64,000 nucleotides of DNA from Sandaracinaceae bacterium (GTDB lineage Bacteria > Myxococcota_A > Polyangia > Polyangiales > Sandaracinaceae), in the NCBI GenBank assembly GCA_020633195.1, contig JACKEC010000022.1:62001-126000 (forward strand), in the 5' to 3' direction. Positions within the stretch are counted from its first letter, which is position 1. Every line of letters begins with the position of its first letter. Positions 17,814 to 26,331 of this stretch are shown here, in pieces. The translations under genes were made by a program, and so were the position numbers. The notes beneath the pieces are model-generated. The model searched no databases. It was not told where the DNA came from and saw only the letters and a list, made by a program, of their open reading frames with translations.

Positions 17814-18703
17814 CGGTCTCGGCGCTCGCCGAGCTGCTCGAGCCGCCCGAGGCCTGGCCCGATCGAGGGGTGCGCGCCTGGTGGGAACGAGCCCGCCCGA
17901 TCGCGCTCGATCGCGCGCCGCGGGACGCCGCGCTCGCCCTCGGCGCGCGCGCCGATCGGATCGCCTACGCCTTCGCCGGCGGCTACGGCGCCGCCCTCGA
18001 CGCGCTGCTCCCGGATCGGGACCGCGCGCGCACGGCCGCGCTCTGCGCCACCGAGGCGGGCGGCGTGCACCCGCGCGCGATCCAGACGGAGCTCCGCGAC
18101 GGCCGCGTCCACGGCGACAAGACCTTCGTCACGCTGGCCGATCACGCCGACGATCTGCTGGTCCTCGCCAAGGTCGGGGACGACGACGCCGGGCGCCCGC
18201 GGCTCGTGCTCGCGCGGGTCGACGCGAAGAGCGACGGGGTCGCCCTCGAGCCGCTGCCCGAGATGCCGTTCGTGCCGGAGATCGGCCACGCCTCGGTCCG
18301 ATTCGACGGCGCCGCGGCGACCCTCCTCCCCGGCGACGGCTGGGACGACTACGTGCGCCCGTTCCGGACCGTCGAGGACATCCACGTCCACCTCGCGTTC
18401 CTCGGCTGGCTGATCGCGAGCGGTCGCCGCTGGGGCGCGTTCGGGGACGCCACGCTCGAGGAGGCGCTCGCGATCGCGGCGGGGCTCCACGGGCTCGCCG
18501 TCGCCGATCCGCGCGAGCCGGCGACGCACCTCGCGCTCGCGGGGGCGATCACGGCGAGCGCCCGGCTCGTCGAGGGGCTCGACCTCGACGGGGTCCCGGC
18601 CGACGACCGTGTGCGTTGGGAGCGCGACCGCCGCCTCTTGAAGGTGGCGGGCAAGGCTCGCGAGGCGAGGCGGGTCGGCGCGTGGACGCGGCTCAGAAGA
18701 TGA
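17780..18703 (+). CDS. Acyl-CoA dehydrogenase-like protein
   Basis: 307 residues, shorter than the usual 380 or more. The middle contains ALCATEAGGVHPRAIQT and HGDKTFVTLADHADDLLVLA, which match the FAD-binding beta domain of acyl-CoA dehydrogenases. The C-terminal helical domain is short, and the catalytic Glu position cannot be assigned. The ATG at 17780 overlaps the preceding gene by 34 bases. GTG 17870 is an alternative. It overlaps the convergent kinase by 11 bases at its 3' end. Function is plausibly acyl-CoA or amine oxidation, but a divergent non-enzymatic role is possible. Confidence 0.7.
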   Translation: MGREGEERRGLAVSALAELLEPPEAWPDRGVRAWWERARPIALDRAPRDAALALGARADRIAYAFAGGYGAALDALLPDRDRARTAALCATEAGGVHPRAIQTELRDGRVHGDKTFVTLADHADDLLVLAKVGDDDAGRPRLVLARVDAKSDGVALEPLPEMPFVPEIGHASVRFDGAAATLLPGDGWDDYVRPFRTVEDIHVHLAFLGWLIASGRRWGAFGDATLEEALAIAAGLHGLAVADPREPATHLALAGAITASARLVEGLDLDGVPADDRVRWERDRRLLKVAGKAREARRVGAWTRLRR

Positions 18704-20003
18704 GGCGGACGAGCAGGATCACCACGAAGGTGATCGCGGCCAGGACGACCGCGGCGATCGCGATCTGCCGCTGAGAGGTCCTCCGAGTCGCGCGGCTCGC
18801 CGGCTGCGGGCCGGTCTCGAGCTTGGCCTTGCGATAGGCCTCGAGCTCCTCCTTCGGGAACGGCCGCCCGATCACCTCCTCCGGCGGCCGCGGCCGCTCG
18901 GAGCTCGAGGCGCCGGCCCAGACGGTCGTCGGCTCGAACCCGTCGTCCGAGTGCGAGTCGGTGTCGGAGCGCGCGCTCCCCGGGATCGGGATCGGGGGCG
19001 TGTCGAGATCGGGGGTCTCCGACGGGGGCGGCTCGGAGCGGCGGCGCTCGCGATGCGCCGGGAGCCGAACCTCCACCTCGGTCCTGTCGTTGGCGCGCGA
19101 GTCGCGCAGGGCGACCTCCATCGCCATGCGATCGAGCTGGCCCGCCACCTCGCCCGCGTCGCGCGGCCGGTCCTGCGGCGTCTTGGCGAGCAGCGACGCG
19201 ACGAGCCCGTCGAGGCCCTCGGGGATCGGCCGCCACGGCGCCGCCGCGGTCAGCCGCGGGGGCTCCGTCTTCACGTGCGCCTCGAGCGTCTTCCAGGCGT
19301 CGCCGGTCCTGAAGGGCGGCGCCCCCACGACCATCTCGTAGATCAGCAGCCCGAGCGCGTAGAGGTCGGTCGTCGGCCCGAGCGGCCGCCGCGTCGCGGC
19401 CTCGGGGCTCATGTAGACGGGGGTGCCGAGGATGCGGTTGACCTGCGTCAGCGGCTCGTGCTCGTCGGAGTCGTCGAGGAGCTTCGCGATCCCGAAGTCG
19501 AGCACCTTCACGTTGCCGTCGTCGCACAGGTAGACGTTGGCGGGCTTGAGGTCGCGGTGCAGGACGCCGGCCTCGTGCGCGGCGCGCAGCCCGCGCGCGA
19601 TCATCGCCGCGGTGCGCAGGACCTCGGCGAGCTCCATCGTCTCGCCGTCGGCGAGCCGCTTGCTCAGGCTCTGCCCGTGCAGGAGCTCCATCGCGATGTA
19701 GAGCTCGCCCGTCCCTTCGTCGGTGCCGCAGTCGTAGAGGGTCACGACGTGAGGGCTCGAGATGCGCCCGGCCGCGCGCGCCTCGCGGAGGAAGCGCTGG
19801 ATGGTCACCTCGTCGCCCCGCCGCTCGGGGCGGATCACCTTCACCGCGACGGTGCGATCGAGGCCGATCTGCTCGGCCTCGTAGACCTTGCCGATGCCGC
19901 CCTGACCCACCACCCCGACGACCCGGTAGCGGCCCGCGACCGTGCGCCCGCTGAGGGAGACCGGCTCCGAGAACGGTCCATCGGGGTTCTTCTTGTCGGC
20001 CAC
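18693..20003 (-). CDS. Ser/Thr protein kinase with C-terminal membrane anchor
   Basis: 436 residues from a GTG. Kinase domain about 25-300: glycine loop GQGGIGKVY (33-41), K55, HRDLKPAN (149-156), DFG (169-171), GTPVYMSPE. A Ser/Pro-rich linker of about 110 residues follows. The protein ends with one membrane helix (about 414-434, IAIAAVVLAAITFVVILLV) and only two residues after it, so it is anchored to the inner membrane with no periplasmic sensor. Confidence 0.92.
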   Translation of the reverse strand: MADKKNPDGPFSEPVSLSGRTVAGRYRVVGVVGQGGIGKVYEAEQIGLDRTVAVKVIRPERRGDEVTIQRFLREARAAGRISSPHVVTLYDCGTDEGTGELYIAMELLHGQSLSKRLADGETMELAEVLRTAAMIARGLRAAHEAGVLHRDLKPANVYLCDDGNVKVLDFGIAKLLDDSDEHEPLTQVNRILGTPVYMSPEAATRRPLGPTTDLYALGLLIYEMVVGAPPFRTGDAWKTLEAHVKTEPPRLTAAAPWRPIPEGLDGLVASLLAKTPQDRPRDAGEVAGQLDRMAMEVALRDSRANDRTEVEVRLPAHRERRRSEPPPSETPDLDTPPIPIPGSARSDTDSHSDDGFEPTTVWAGASSSERPRPPEEVIGRPFPKEELEAYRKAKLETGPQPASRATRRTSQRQIAIAAVVLAAITFVVILLVRLIF

Positions 20004-20059
20004 GCGAGCGCCGCCATTCTAACAACGGCGCGCCCGGCGTTCGTCGTTTCGAGCGCCGC

Positions 20060-20557
20060 TCAGATCTCGCGTGGGTGGATCAGCGCCTCGAGCTGCCAAG
20101 CCGCGGCGCGATCCATGGCGTCGCTCCAGGTGTCCGCGTCGACCCGGAGCAGCGCGCACGACCCCGTCTTCATCTCCTCGTCGCGGCCCGTGAGCCACGC
20201 GAGCGCTTCCTCCCAGCCGGGGTTGTGGCCGAGCACGAGCACGACCCGCGTCGAGTCGGGGAGCGCGCCGACGACGCCGCGCACCGCCTCGATCCCCGCG
20301 TGATAGAGGTCGTGTCGGAAGTCGGGGTCGCCTTCGAAGCCGAGCGCGTCCCGCATCCGCGCGAACGTCTCGCGCGTCCGCTCCGAGTCGCTGCTCGAGA
20401 CGTGATCGGGGACCCAGCCCCGCTCCGCGAGCTCGGCGCCGATTCGCGGCGCGTCGCGCCGGCCCCGGCCGTTCAGGGGGCGCTCGTGATCGCTCGCTCC
20501 CGTCTTCCAGGAGCTCTTCGCGTGCCGCATCAGCACGACGCGTCGGGTGGCGGTCAT
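20060..20557 (-). CDS. SixA-like phosphohistidine phosphatase
   Basis: 165 residues from ATG 20557. The N-terminal LMRHAKSSWK (about 8-17) carries the catalytic RH of the histidine phosphatase superfamily. The second conserved His is in VLGHNPGW, and the ALAWLTG segment is typical. This size and lack of a signal peptide match SixA, which removes phosphate from phosphohistidine proteins. An upstream extension to 20617 overlaps the CBS gene and is unlikely. Twenty bases after the CBS gene stop, so probably one transcript. Confidence 0.88.
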   Translation of the reverse strand: MTATRRVVLMRHAKSSWKTGASDHERPLNGRGRRDAPRIGAELAERGWVPDHVSSSDSERTRETFARMRDALGFEGDPDFRHDLYHAGIEAVRGVVGALPDSTRVVLVLGHNPGWEEALAWLTGRDEEMKTGSCALLRVDADTWSDAMDRAAAWQLEALIHPREI

Positions 20558-20577
20558 GCGTCGAGGGTAGCGCCTCC

Positions 20578-21024
20578 TCAGCCCACCGAGCTGGACGGGT
20601 GCCGCTCGAGCTCCCACTCGAAGGGCAGCGGGCGAGCCTCGTCGTACTGGATGAGCAGGAGCAAGAGGTCGGTCGAGGTCACCAGGCCGATCAGCTTCTC
20701 CTCGGCGTCGAGCACCGGCATCGCGTCGATCTTCTGCTCCGTCATGGTGCGGACGATGTCGGCGACGTGCGTGCTCGGGTCACAGACGTAGGGGAACGGC
20801 GACATGATCTCGGAGACCGGGATCGACGGCGGCACGATGGCGTCCTCGGTGGCCTTCGAGTGCAGCAGCGCGTCCCGGTCCGACACGATCCCGAGGAGGA
20901 GGCCGTCGCGGACCACCGGCAGGTGGCGGATGCGGCACGTGACCATGATGTCCCAGGCGGCGGCGAGCGGCGTGCTCGGGCCGATCACGATGACGCGGCG
21001 GCTCATGGCGGAGTCTGCTCTCAT
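20578..21024 (-). CDS. Tandem CBS-domain protein
   Basis: 148 residues. Two CBS motifs, about 5-60 (with IRHLPVVRDGLLLGIVSDRD) and about 68-130 (with IDAMPVLDAEEKLIGLVTSTD), form one Bateman module that senses adenine nucleotides. No attached enzyme or transporter domain. The start may be ATG 21024 or ATG 21006; neither has a clear ribosome site. It lies between the PPC-kinase and the SixA-like phosphatase on the same strand. Confidence 0.88.
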   Translation of the reverse strand: MRADSAMSRRVIVIGPSTPLAAAWDIMVTCRIRHLPVVRDGLLLGIVSDRDALLHSKATEDAIVPPSIPVSEIMSPFPYVCDPSTHVADIVRTMTEQKIDAMPVLDAEEKLIGLVTSTDLLLLLIQYDEARPLPFEWELERHPSSSVG

Positions 21025-21063
21025 GGGGCGTCACGTAAGCCCCTCGCCCCTCACCGCAAACCC

Positions 21064-22926
21064 TCAGCGACCGCCGAAGCCCCACGGGTCGGGGCCGCGG
21101 GGGCGGCCGTCGTTTCGCCGGACGTTCTCGTCGTTGGTGACCGGCTGCTCCTGGCGCCACGGCTCGGCGATCGCGCCCTGCGCCGGCGCGCGTCGCGCGC
21201 TGCGGCGGCCGCTGTCGCCGCGGCTCGGGTGGGGCTCGCCGAACGCGACGAGCACCTCGTACGCGCCGAAGGCGCCGGGGCGCGCGGCCCCCGCCTCGAC
21301 GACGTACTCGCCCGTGGTCCGGGGGTAGTAGACGATCTGCGCGTTCGTCCCCTCGGTCATCGAGCCCGCGTCGTCGTTGGCCGCCACCACGCGCCCGCTC
21401 GGATCGCGAAGGACGAGGTAGCCGTCGAACGCCTCGCTCTCGACCCAGAGCTCCACGCGGCGGCCGGCGACGAGGGTGATCCCGTACCTGTCGATCGACG
21501 CGCCGTCCGACCGCGTGGGGTCGTCCTCACCGAGCACGCCCGGGTGCACGCCCTCGGTCAGCTGCTCCGCCGACGGCTCCATCGCGCCCTCGTCGTCGTA
21601 CGCGCAGATCTCGTCGCTATGGAGCATGTTGCTGCACCAGGTGCCGACGGTGGCGACGTCGGTCGCGCCGACCTGCACCGAGCGCCGCAGCGAGAGCACC
21701 GAGGTGCGCGCGCGTTCGCAAATTTCGTTGCGGTGCTCGCCCGGGCAGGCGCACGAGGTCTCCAGGAACTGCTCGCAGGCCTCGGTCTCCGCCGCGATCC
21801 CCGCGGCGGTCTCGGGCGGGGGCGGGACGACGTCGTCGTCGTCGTCGTCCGCGCTCGCCTGTCCGAAGTAGTAACCAGCGACGCCGACGCCCGTGGCGAG
21901 CAGGACCGCGAACGCCAGCATCGCCGCGACCACCAGGAGGATCGGCCCGCGGCGCTCGGGCGCCTCCGCGGCTGGGGGCGGGGCGGACTTCTTCGCCGGG
22001 CCCTGCGCGGCCACCGCCGCGACCGACGGCCGCGCCGCGTCGAGCTCGTCGGCGCCCTTGGCGCGGCGGCCGCCGAGCGCGTCCATCATCGCGCGCGCGC
22101 TCTCGAAGCGATCGTCCGGGTTCTTCGCCATCGCCCGCGCCACGATCGAGGCGAGCACGGGATCCACGGCCGGGTTCACGACCCGCGGATCCATCGGCGT
22201 CTCCTCGAGCACGGCGCGGATCAGGTCCATGTCCGGCCCCGCGAACGGCGGCTTGCCGGTGAGCATCCCGTAGAGGAGGACGCCGGCGCCGTAGATGTCC
22301 GTGCGCGCGTCGACGGTCCCGCCCTTGAGCTGCTCGGGCGCCGCGAAGCGCGGCGTGCCCACCATCTCGCCGACCGCGGTCAGCTTGCGGGCGCCGGGGG
22401 TCTCCCGGAGCTTCGCGACGCCGAAGTCGAGGAGCTTCACCATCTCGTCGCCGCCCGCGAGGGCGACGAGGAAGACGTTCGCGGGCTTCAGGTCGCGGTG
22501 GACGATCCCCGCGTCGTGGGCGGCCTGGAGCGCGTCGAGGAGCTGGATCGTGATCCGCAGCGCCCGCGGGACGGTGAGCATCCCGTCGCGGGTGAGCACG
22601 TCGACGAGCGCCTCCCCGACGAGGTGCTCCATCACGAGGAACGGCGGGCCGTCGCTCGGCAGCACCAGGTCGGTGACCTCGACGATGTGCGGGTGCCCCA
22701 GCACCGCCGCCGCGAGCGCCTCGCGCCGGAAGCGCTCGAGGATGCTCGGGTTCTTGGCGAGCTCGGGGATGAGCATCTTCACCGCGACGCGCCGCCCGAG
22801 GTCGACCTGGACCGCGTCGTAGACCCGCCCCATGCCGCCGCCGCCGAGCAGGCGCTCGATCCGATACCGCCCGTCCAAGACGCGGCCAACCAGCGGATCC
22901 GGCTCCTGCGCGCCAGGGGGGTGCAC
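21064..22926 (-). CDS. Transmembrane Ser/Thr kinase with exported Cys-rich and PPC domains
   Basis: 620 residues from a GTG. The cytoplasmic kinase domain (about 20-285) has GGGGMGRVY (28-36), K50, HRDLKPAN (143-150), DFG (167-169) and GTPRFAAPEQ. One membrane helix lies at about 327-355. The exported part begins with a poly-Asp run, then a Cys-bearing helical segment (CEQFLETSCACPGEHRNEIC), then a PPC (pre-peptidase C-terminal) beta domain at about 480-575 with VELWVESEAFDGYLVLRD and VVAANDDAG. PPC domains usually sit on secreted hydrolases and bind polymers, so it may be a sensor. The C-terminal 40 residues are Arg/Pro-rich. Confidence 0.9.
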   Translation of the reverse strand: MHPPGAQEPDPLVGRVLDGRYRIERLLGGGGMGRVYDAVQVDLGRRVAVKMLIPELAKNPSILERFRREALAAAVLGHPHIVEVTDLVLPSDGPPFLVMEHLVGEALVDVLTRDGMLTVPRALRITIQLLDALQAAHDAGIVHRDLKPANVFLVALAGGDEMVKLLDFGVAKLRETPGARKLTAVGEMVGTPRFAAPEQLKGGTVDARTDIYGAGVLLYGMLTGKPPFAGPDMDLIRAVLEETPMDPRVVNPAVDPVLASIVARAMAKNPDDRFESARAMMDALGGRRAKGADELDAARPSVAAVAAQGPAKKSAPPPAAEAPERRGPILLVVAAMLAFAVLLATGVGVAGYYFGQASADDDDDDVVPPPPETAAGIAAETEACEQFLETSCACPGEHRNEICERARTSVLSLRRSVQVGATDVATVGTWCSNMLHSDEICAYDDEGAMEPSAEQLTEGVHPGVLGEDDPTRSDGASIDRYGITLVAGRRVELWVESEAFDGYLVLRDPSGRVVAANDDAGSMTEGTNAQIVYYPRTTGEYVVEAGAARPGAFGAYEVLVAFGEPHPSRGDSGRRSARRAPAQGAIAEPWRQEQPVTNDENVRRNDGRPRGPDPWGFGGR

Positions 22927-22954
22927 GGCCGCAGGCTATCACGTGGGCTGCTTC

Positions 22955-24568
22955 CTACGAGCTGCAGGAGAGCATCGAGCAGCCGGCCCGGTGGCGGGCC
23001 CACTCCGGGCGCTTCTCGGCGAAGCGCTCCCGGCCGGGCTGCTCCCCGTACGGGTCCCGCATCACGTCGAGCAGCTCGCGCACGAGCGCGAAGTCGCCCT
23101 TCTCCGCGTCGTCGATCGCGAGCTGGGCGAGGTAGTTCCGGAGCACGTACTTCGGGTTCACCGCGTCCATCCGGGCGCGCCGGTCGGCGTCGGGGAGGCC
23201 GTCCTCGTGCGCCCTCGCGAGGTAGCGGCGGACCCACGCCGCGGCGCGGGCTCGGTCGGCGCCGGCGAGCGCGTCGGGCGCGTAGTACGCGTCGCGGAGC
23301 CCCTCGAGGACGGCCTCGTCGGCGCCCTCGCGCAGCGAAGTCGGCAGCGTCGCGAGCCGCCGATAGAAGATCGTCATGTCGGTCTCGACGAGCCGCAGCA
23401 CGGCGAAGAGCTCCTCGACGAGCGCGTCGTCCTCGTCGGGGCGCAGCGCCTCGAGCCCGAGCTTCGCCGCGAACATCTCGCGCTGACCTCGCTCGACCGC
23501 CGCGGGGTACGCGTCGAGCGCCTCCTCGAGCGGAGCCGGCTCACCGACGAGGGGGACGAGCGCGTTCGCGAGGCGGATCAGGTTCCAGAACGCGATCCGC
23601 GGCTGGTGCCCGTACCGATAGCGGCGCCCGTTGGCGTCGGTCGTGTTGGGGGTCCAGTCGGGGTCGTAGTCGTCGATCCAGCCGTACGGGCCGTAGTCGA
23701 TCGTCAGGCCGAGGATCGACATGTTGTCGGTGTTCATCACGCCGTGGACGAACCCGACCCGCATCCAGCCGACGACCATCGCCGCGGTGCGGCGGGCGAT
23801 CTCGGCCATCCAGGCCGCGTAGACCTCGGGCGACGGCTCGCCGAGCTCCGGGAAGTGCGTGCGGATCACCCAGTCCGCGAGCTGCTTGGTGAGCGCGTCC
23901 TCGCCGCGAGAGGCGGGCAGCTCGAAGTTGCCGAAGCGTACGAACGTCGGCGCGACCCGGCACACGATGGCGCCCATCTCCGGGGCCGCGCGGCCGTCGT
24001 AGAACATGTCCCGCACCACGGCGTCGCCGGTGGTGACGAGGCTCAGGGCGCGCGTCGTCGGGACGCCGAGGTGGTGCATCGCCTCCGAGCAGAGGAACTC
24101 GCGGACGCTCGAGCGGAGCACCGCGCGGCCGTCGGCGGTCCGCGAGTAGGGCGTGGGCCCGGCGCCCTTGAGCTGCAGCTCGAAGCGCGCGCCCTCGCGC
24201 GGGACCGCCTCGGCGAGGGTGATCGCGCGGCCGTCGCCGAGCTGCCCGGCCCAGTTGCCGAACTGGTGACCGCCGTAGCAGGCCGCGTAGGGGGCCATCG
24301 TCGGCAACACCTGGTTGCCCGCCAGCGTGGCCACCGTCTCCGGGCGCTCGATCGCCTCGGGGTCGAGCCCGAGCATCGCGGCGACCTCGCGGGAGTAGGC
24401 GACCAGCGTCGGCTCGGACACCGGGGTCGGCTCCACCCGAGACCAGGACGCGCCGCGGACCTGCCGGCGGTGGTTGCCCTCGATCGGGTCGCCGGGCAGC
24501 TCCCGCACGAAGGAGTTGTCGAAGGTCAGCTCGGACAGATCGCGCAGCACCCCGGGACCTTCGGGCAC
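22955..24568 (-). CDS. selO: Protein adenylyltransferase SelO (YdiU)
   Basis: 537 residues, full length. SelO has a kinase-like fold that transfers AMP to Ser, Thr or Tyr of target proteins. Visible family motifs include PYAACYGGHQFGNWAGQLGDGR, ELQLKGAGPTPYSR, VREFLCSEAMHHLG and GVMNTDNMSILG (the metal-binding Asn/Asp region), and WNLIRLA. It ends CSMLSCSS, with Cys where the mammalian homologue has selenocysteine. The start is a GTG. The short membrane-protein gene lies 39 bases upstream on the same strand. Confidence 0.95.
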   Translation of the reverse strand: MPEGPGVLRDLSELTFDNSFVRELPGDPIEGNHRRQVRGASWSRVEPTPVSEPTLVAYSREVAAMLGLDPEAIERPETVATLAGNQVLPTMAPYAACYGGHQFGNWAGQLGDGRAITLAEAVPREGARFELQLKGAGPTPYSRTADGRAVLRSSVREFLCSEAMHHLGVPTTRALSLVTTGDAVVRDMFYDGRAAPEMGAIVCRVAPTFVRFGNFELPASRGEDALTKQLADWVIRTHFPELGEPSPEVYAAWMAEIARRTAAMVVGWMRVGFVHGVMNTDNMSILGLTIDYGPYGWIDDYDPDWTPNTTDANGRRYRYGHQPRIAFWNLIRLANALVPLVGEPAPLEEALDAYPAAVERGQREMFAAKLGLEALRPDEDDALVEELFAVLRLVETDMTIFYRRLATLPTSLREGADEAVLEGLRDAYYAPDALAGADRARAAAWVRRYLARAHEDGLPDADRRARMDAVNPKYVLRNYLAQLAIDDAEKGDFALVRELLDVMRDPYGEQPGRERFAEKRPEWARHRAGCSMLSCSS

Positions 24569-24607
24569 GCCGGGTCGCGCCGCAATCCCCCGCGCGAGGG
24601 CACCCGC

Positions 24608-24823
24608 TCAGCCGCCCGGGGCGCGGGTGATGAACCAGGGGGCGCCCACGTAGAGCACGAGCGCGCCGGCGACGGCCGCGGTCACGCCGGGCGCGAGCCA
24701 CAACCCCACCGCGAGCGCGCCGACGGCGGCCACCCCGACGCCGACCCACCGCTTGGCCCGGACGCTCAGCTCGCGCTCGGCGGCCTCCGGCGGGCTTCGG
24801 TACGGTCCGAGGGGGGAGGGCAC
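24608..24823 (-). CDS. Small two-helix membrane protein
   Basis: 71 residues from a GTG. About 20 soluble residues are followed by two hydrophobic helices (WVGVGVAAVGALAVGLWLA and VTAAVAGALVLYVGAPWFI). No family recognised. The ribosome site is poor (GAGG only two bases before the GTG), so the start is uncertain. It is upstream of selO on the same strand. Confidence 0.55.
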   Translation of the reverse strand: MPSPLGPYRSPPEAAERELSVRAKRWVGVGVAAVGALAVGLWLAPGVTAAVAGALVLYVGAPWFITRAPGG

Positions 24824-24891
24824 GCCTCAGCATACGTCGGGTTCGCGAACATCTCCGCTGTCGCCCCGGTTTCTCGACGCGTCCGGTGCGC

Positions 24892-26262
24892 ATGGAGACA
24901 ATCCCCGCCGTGAGCGCGAGAGGGATCCGAGCGGCGTGCTTCGCCTTCTGTGTGGTCGGGTGTGGGGGCGCCGCGCCGCCCGCGCACACGGCCGCGCCCC
25001 ACATCGAGGCCGACTCGGGGGGCCCGGCGCCCGTCGTCGCGGAGGAGCCGCCCGAGGATCCCCCCGCCCTGGTGGTCCGCGTCGACGAGCGGATCGAGGC
25101 GTCGCCCCCCGCCGAGCCGCCCCTCGCGATCTGGGATCCCGACGCGCCGATCACCCTGCGCCCCGAGGTGGTCGCGCGGGTCCGCGCGATCGCGCGCTCG
25201 GCCCCGAACCGACGCGCCGACGTGTTCGCCAAGATCGGCGACAGCGCCACCGCGAGCCGCACCTTCATGCGCTGCTTCACCGAGGACGACGAGCTCGACC
25301 TCGCGGGCCGCGACGAGCTGCGGCCCATCATCGACCGCTTCCGTCGCACCCGCGTGGCCGGGCGCACGTCGTTCTCGAGGGAGTCCGAGGCCGCCGTCGT
25401 CGGCCGCAGCGTGCACACCCTCTTGCGGGGCAGCCCCTCCCCGATCGTCAGCGAGGTCCAGGCGCTCTCGCCGCGGTTCGCGCTCGTGATGTTCGGCGGC
25501 AACGACATCGAGATCGGCCGCCTCGACCTGTTCGCCCACAGCATGCTCGAGCTCGTCGACCTGCTCGCGGCGCGCGGCGTGATCCCGATCCTGTCGACGA
25601 TCCCCCCGCGCGACGACGACGCCGAGAGCGACGCGCAGGTCCCGCGCTACATCGCCGTGATCGAGGCGGTCGCCCGCGCGCGCTCCCTGCCGCTCATCGA
25701 TCTGCACCGCGCGATGCTCCCGCTCCCCGACCACGGCCTCGCGAGCGACGGCGTGCACCCGAGCGCTCCCGTCGTCGACGGCCGCGCCCGCGCGTGCGAC
25801 TTCACCGCCGCCGGGATGCAGCACGGCATGAACGTGCGGAACCTCCTCAACCTCCGCCTCCTCGGTCACCTCGCCGGCGTGCTCGCGAGCGACGAGGAGC
25901 CCGAGGTCGTCGAGCGCCCCGCCGCGGCGCGGATCGAGGGCGCGCGCTTCGCCCGCGTCGACACGACCGTCGGCGGCGACCACGCCCTCGATCGCTACCC
26001 GGGCTGCGAGGGCGACCAGAGCGAGGCCGGCCCCGAGCGGCGCTACGCCCTCACCGTCGACGCCCCCGGCGCCGTACGCGCCGAGGTCATGTACGGCGGC
26101 GACGTCGACGTCGACGTCCACCTCCTCCGCGACGGCGCCTGCGTCGCCCGAGGCGATCGCGTCCTCGAGGCCACCGTGACCCCCGGCGCCTACGAGCTCG
26201 TCGTCGACACCTTCGAGAGCGACCGCCACGCCGGCGAGTTCACCCTCCTCGTCGAGCGCTGA
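24892..26262 (+). CDS. SGNH/GDSL-type esterase lipoprotein with C-terminal PPC-like domain
   Basis: 456 residues from ATG 24892. Lipoprotein signal with CVVGC (lipidated Cys24). A Pro/Glu linker is followed by an SGNH hydrolase: GDS with Ser118, FGGND with Asn204, and SDGVHP with Asp286 and His289, a full catalytic set. Residues about 355-456 form a beta domain resembling PPC (pre-peptidase C-terminal), with DVDVDVHLLRDGACVARGD and GAYELVVDTF. It likely deacylates a surface polymer or lipid at the cell envelope. The GTG at 24886 is a less likely start. Confidence 0.85.
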   Translation: METIPAVSARGIRAACFAFCVVGCGGAAPPAHTAAPHIEADSGGPAPVVAEEPPEDPPALVVRVDERIEASPPAEPPLAIWDPDAPITLRPEVVARVRAIARSAPNRRADVFAKIGDSATASRTFMRCFTEDDELDLAGRDELRPIIDRFRRTRVAGRTSFSRESEAAVVGRSVHTLLRGSPSPIVSEVQALSPRFALVMFGGNDIEIGRLDLFAHSMLELVDLLAARGVIPILSTIPPRDDDAESDAQVPRYIAVIEAVARARSLPLIDLHRAMLPLPDHGLASDGVHPSAPVVDGRARACDFTAAGMQHGMNVRNLLNLRLLGHLAGVLASDEEPEVVERPAAARIEGARFARVDTTVGGDHALDRYPGCEGDQSEAGPERRYALTVDAPGAVRAEVMYGGDVDVDVHLLRDGACVARGDRVLEATVTPGAYELVVDTFESDRHAGEFTLLVER

Positions 26263-26331
26263 CACCCCGACCCTGCCTTGGCGCCCCCCAGCCGGATCGC
26301 GTAAGGTCCGCGCCTCACCCCTGAGGCACCC

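Noticed and set aside
22955..24568. Selenocysteine codon in selO
   Set aside because: The residue is encoded as Cys (CSS at the end), and no UGA or SECIS-like element is needed.
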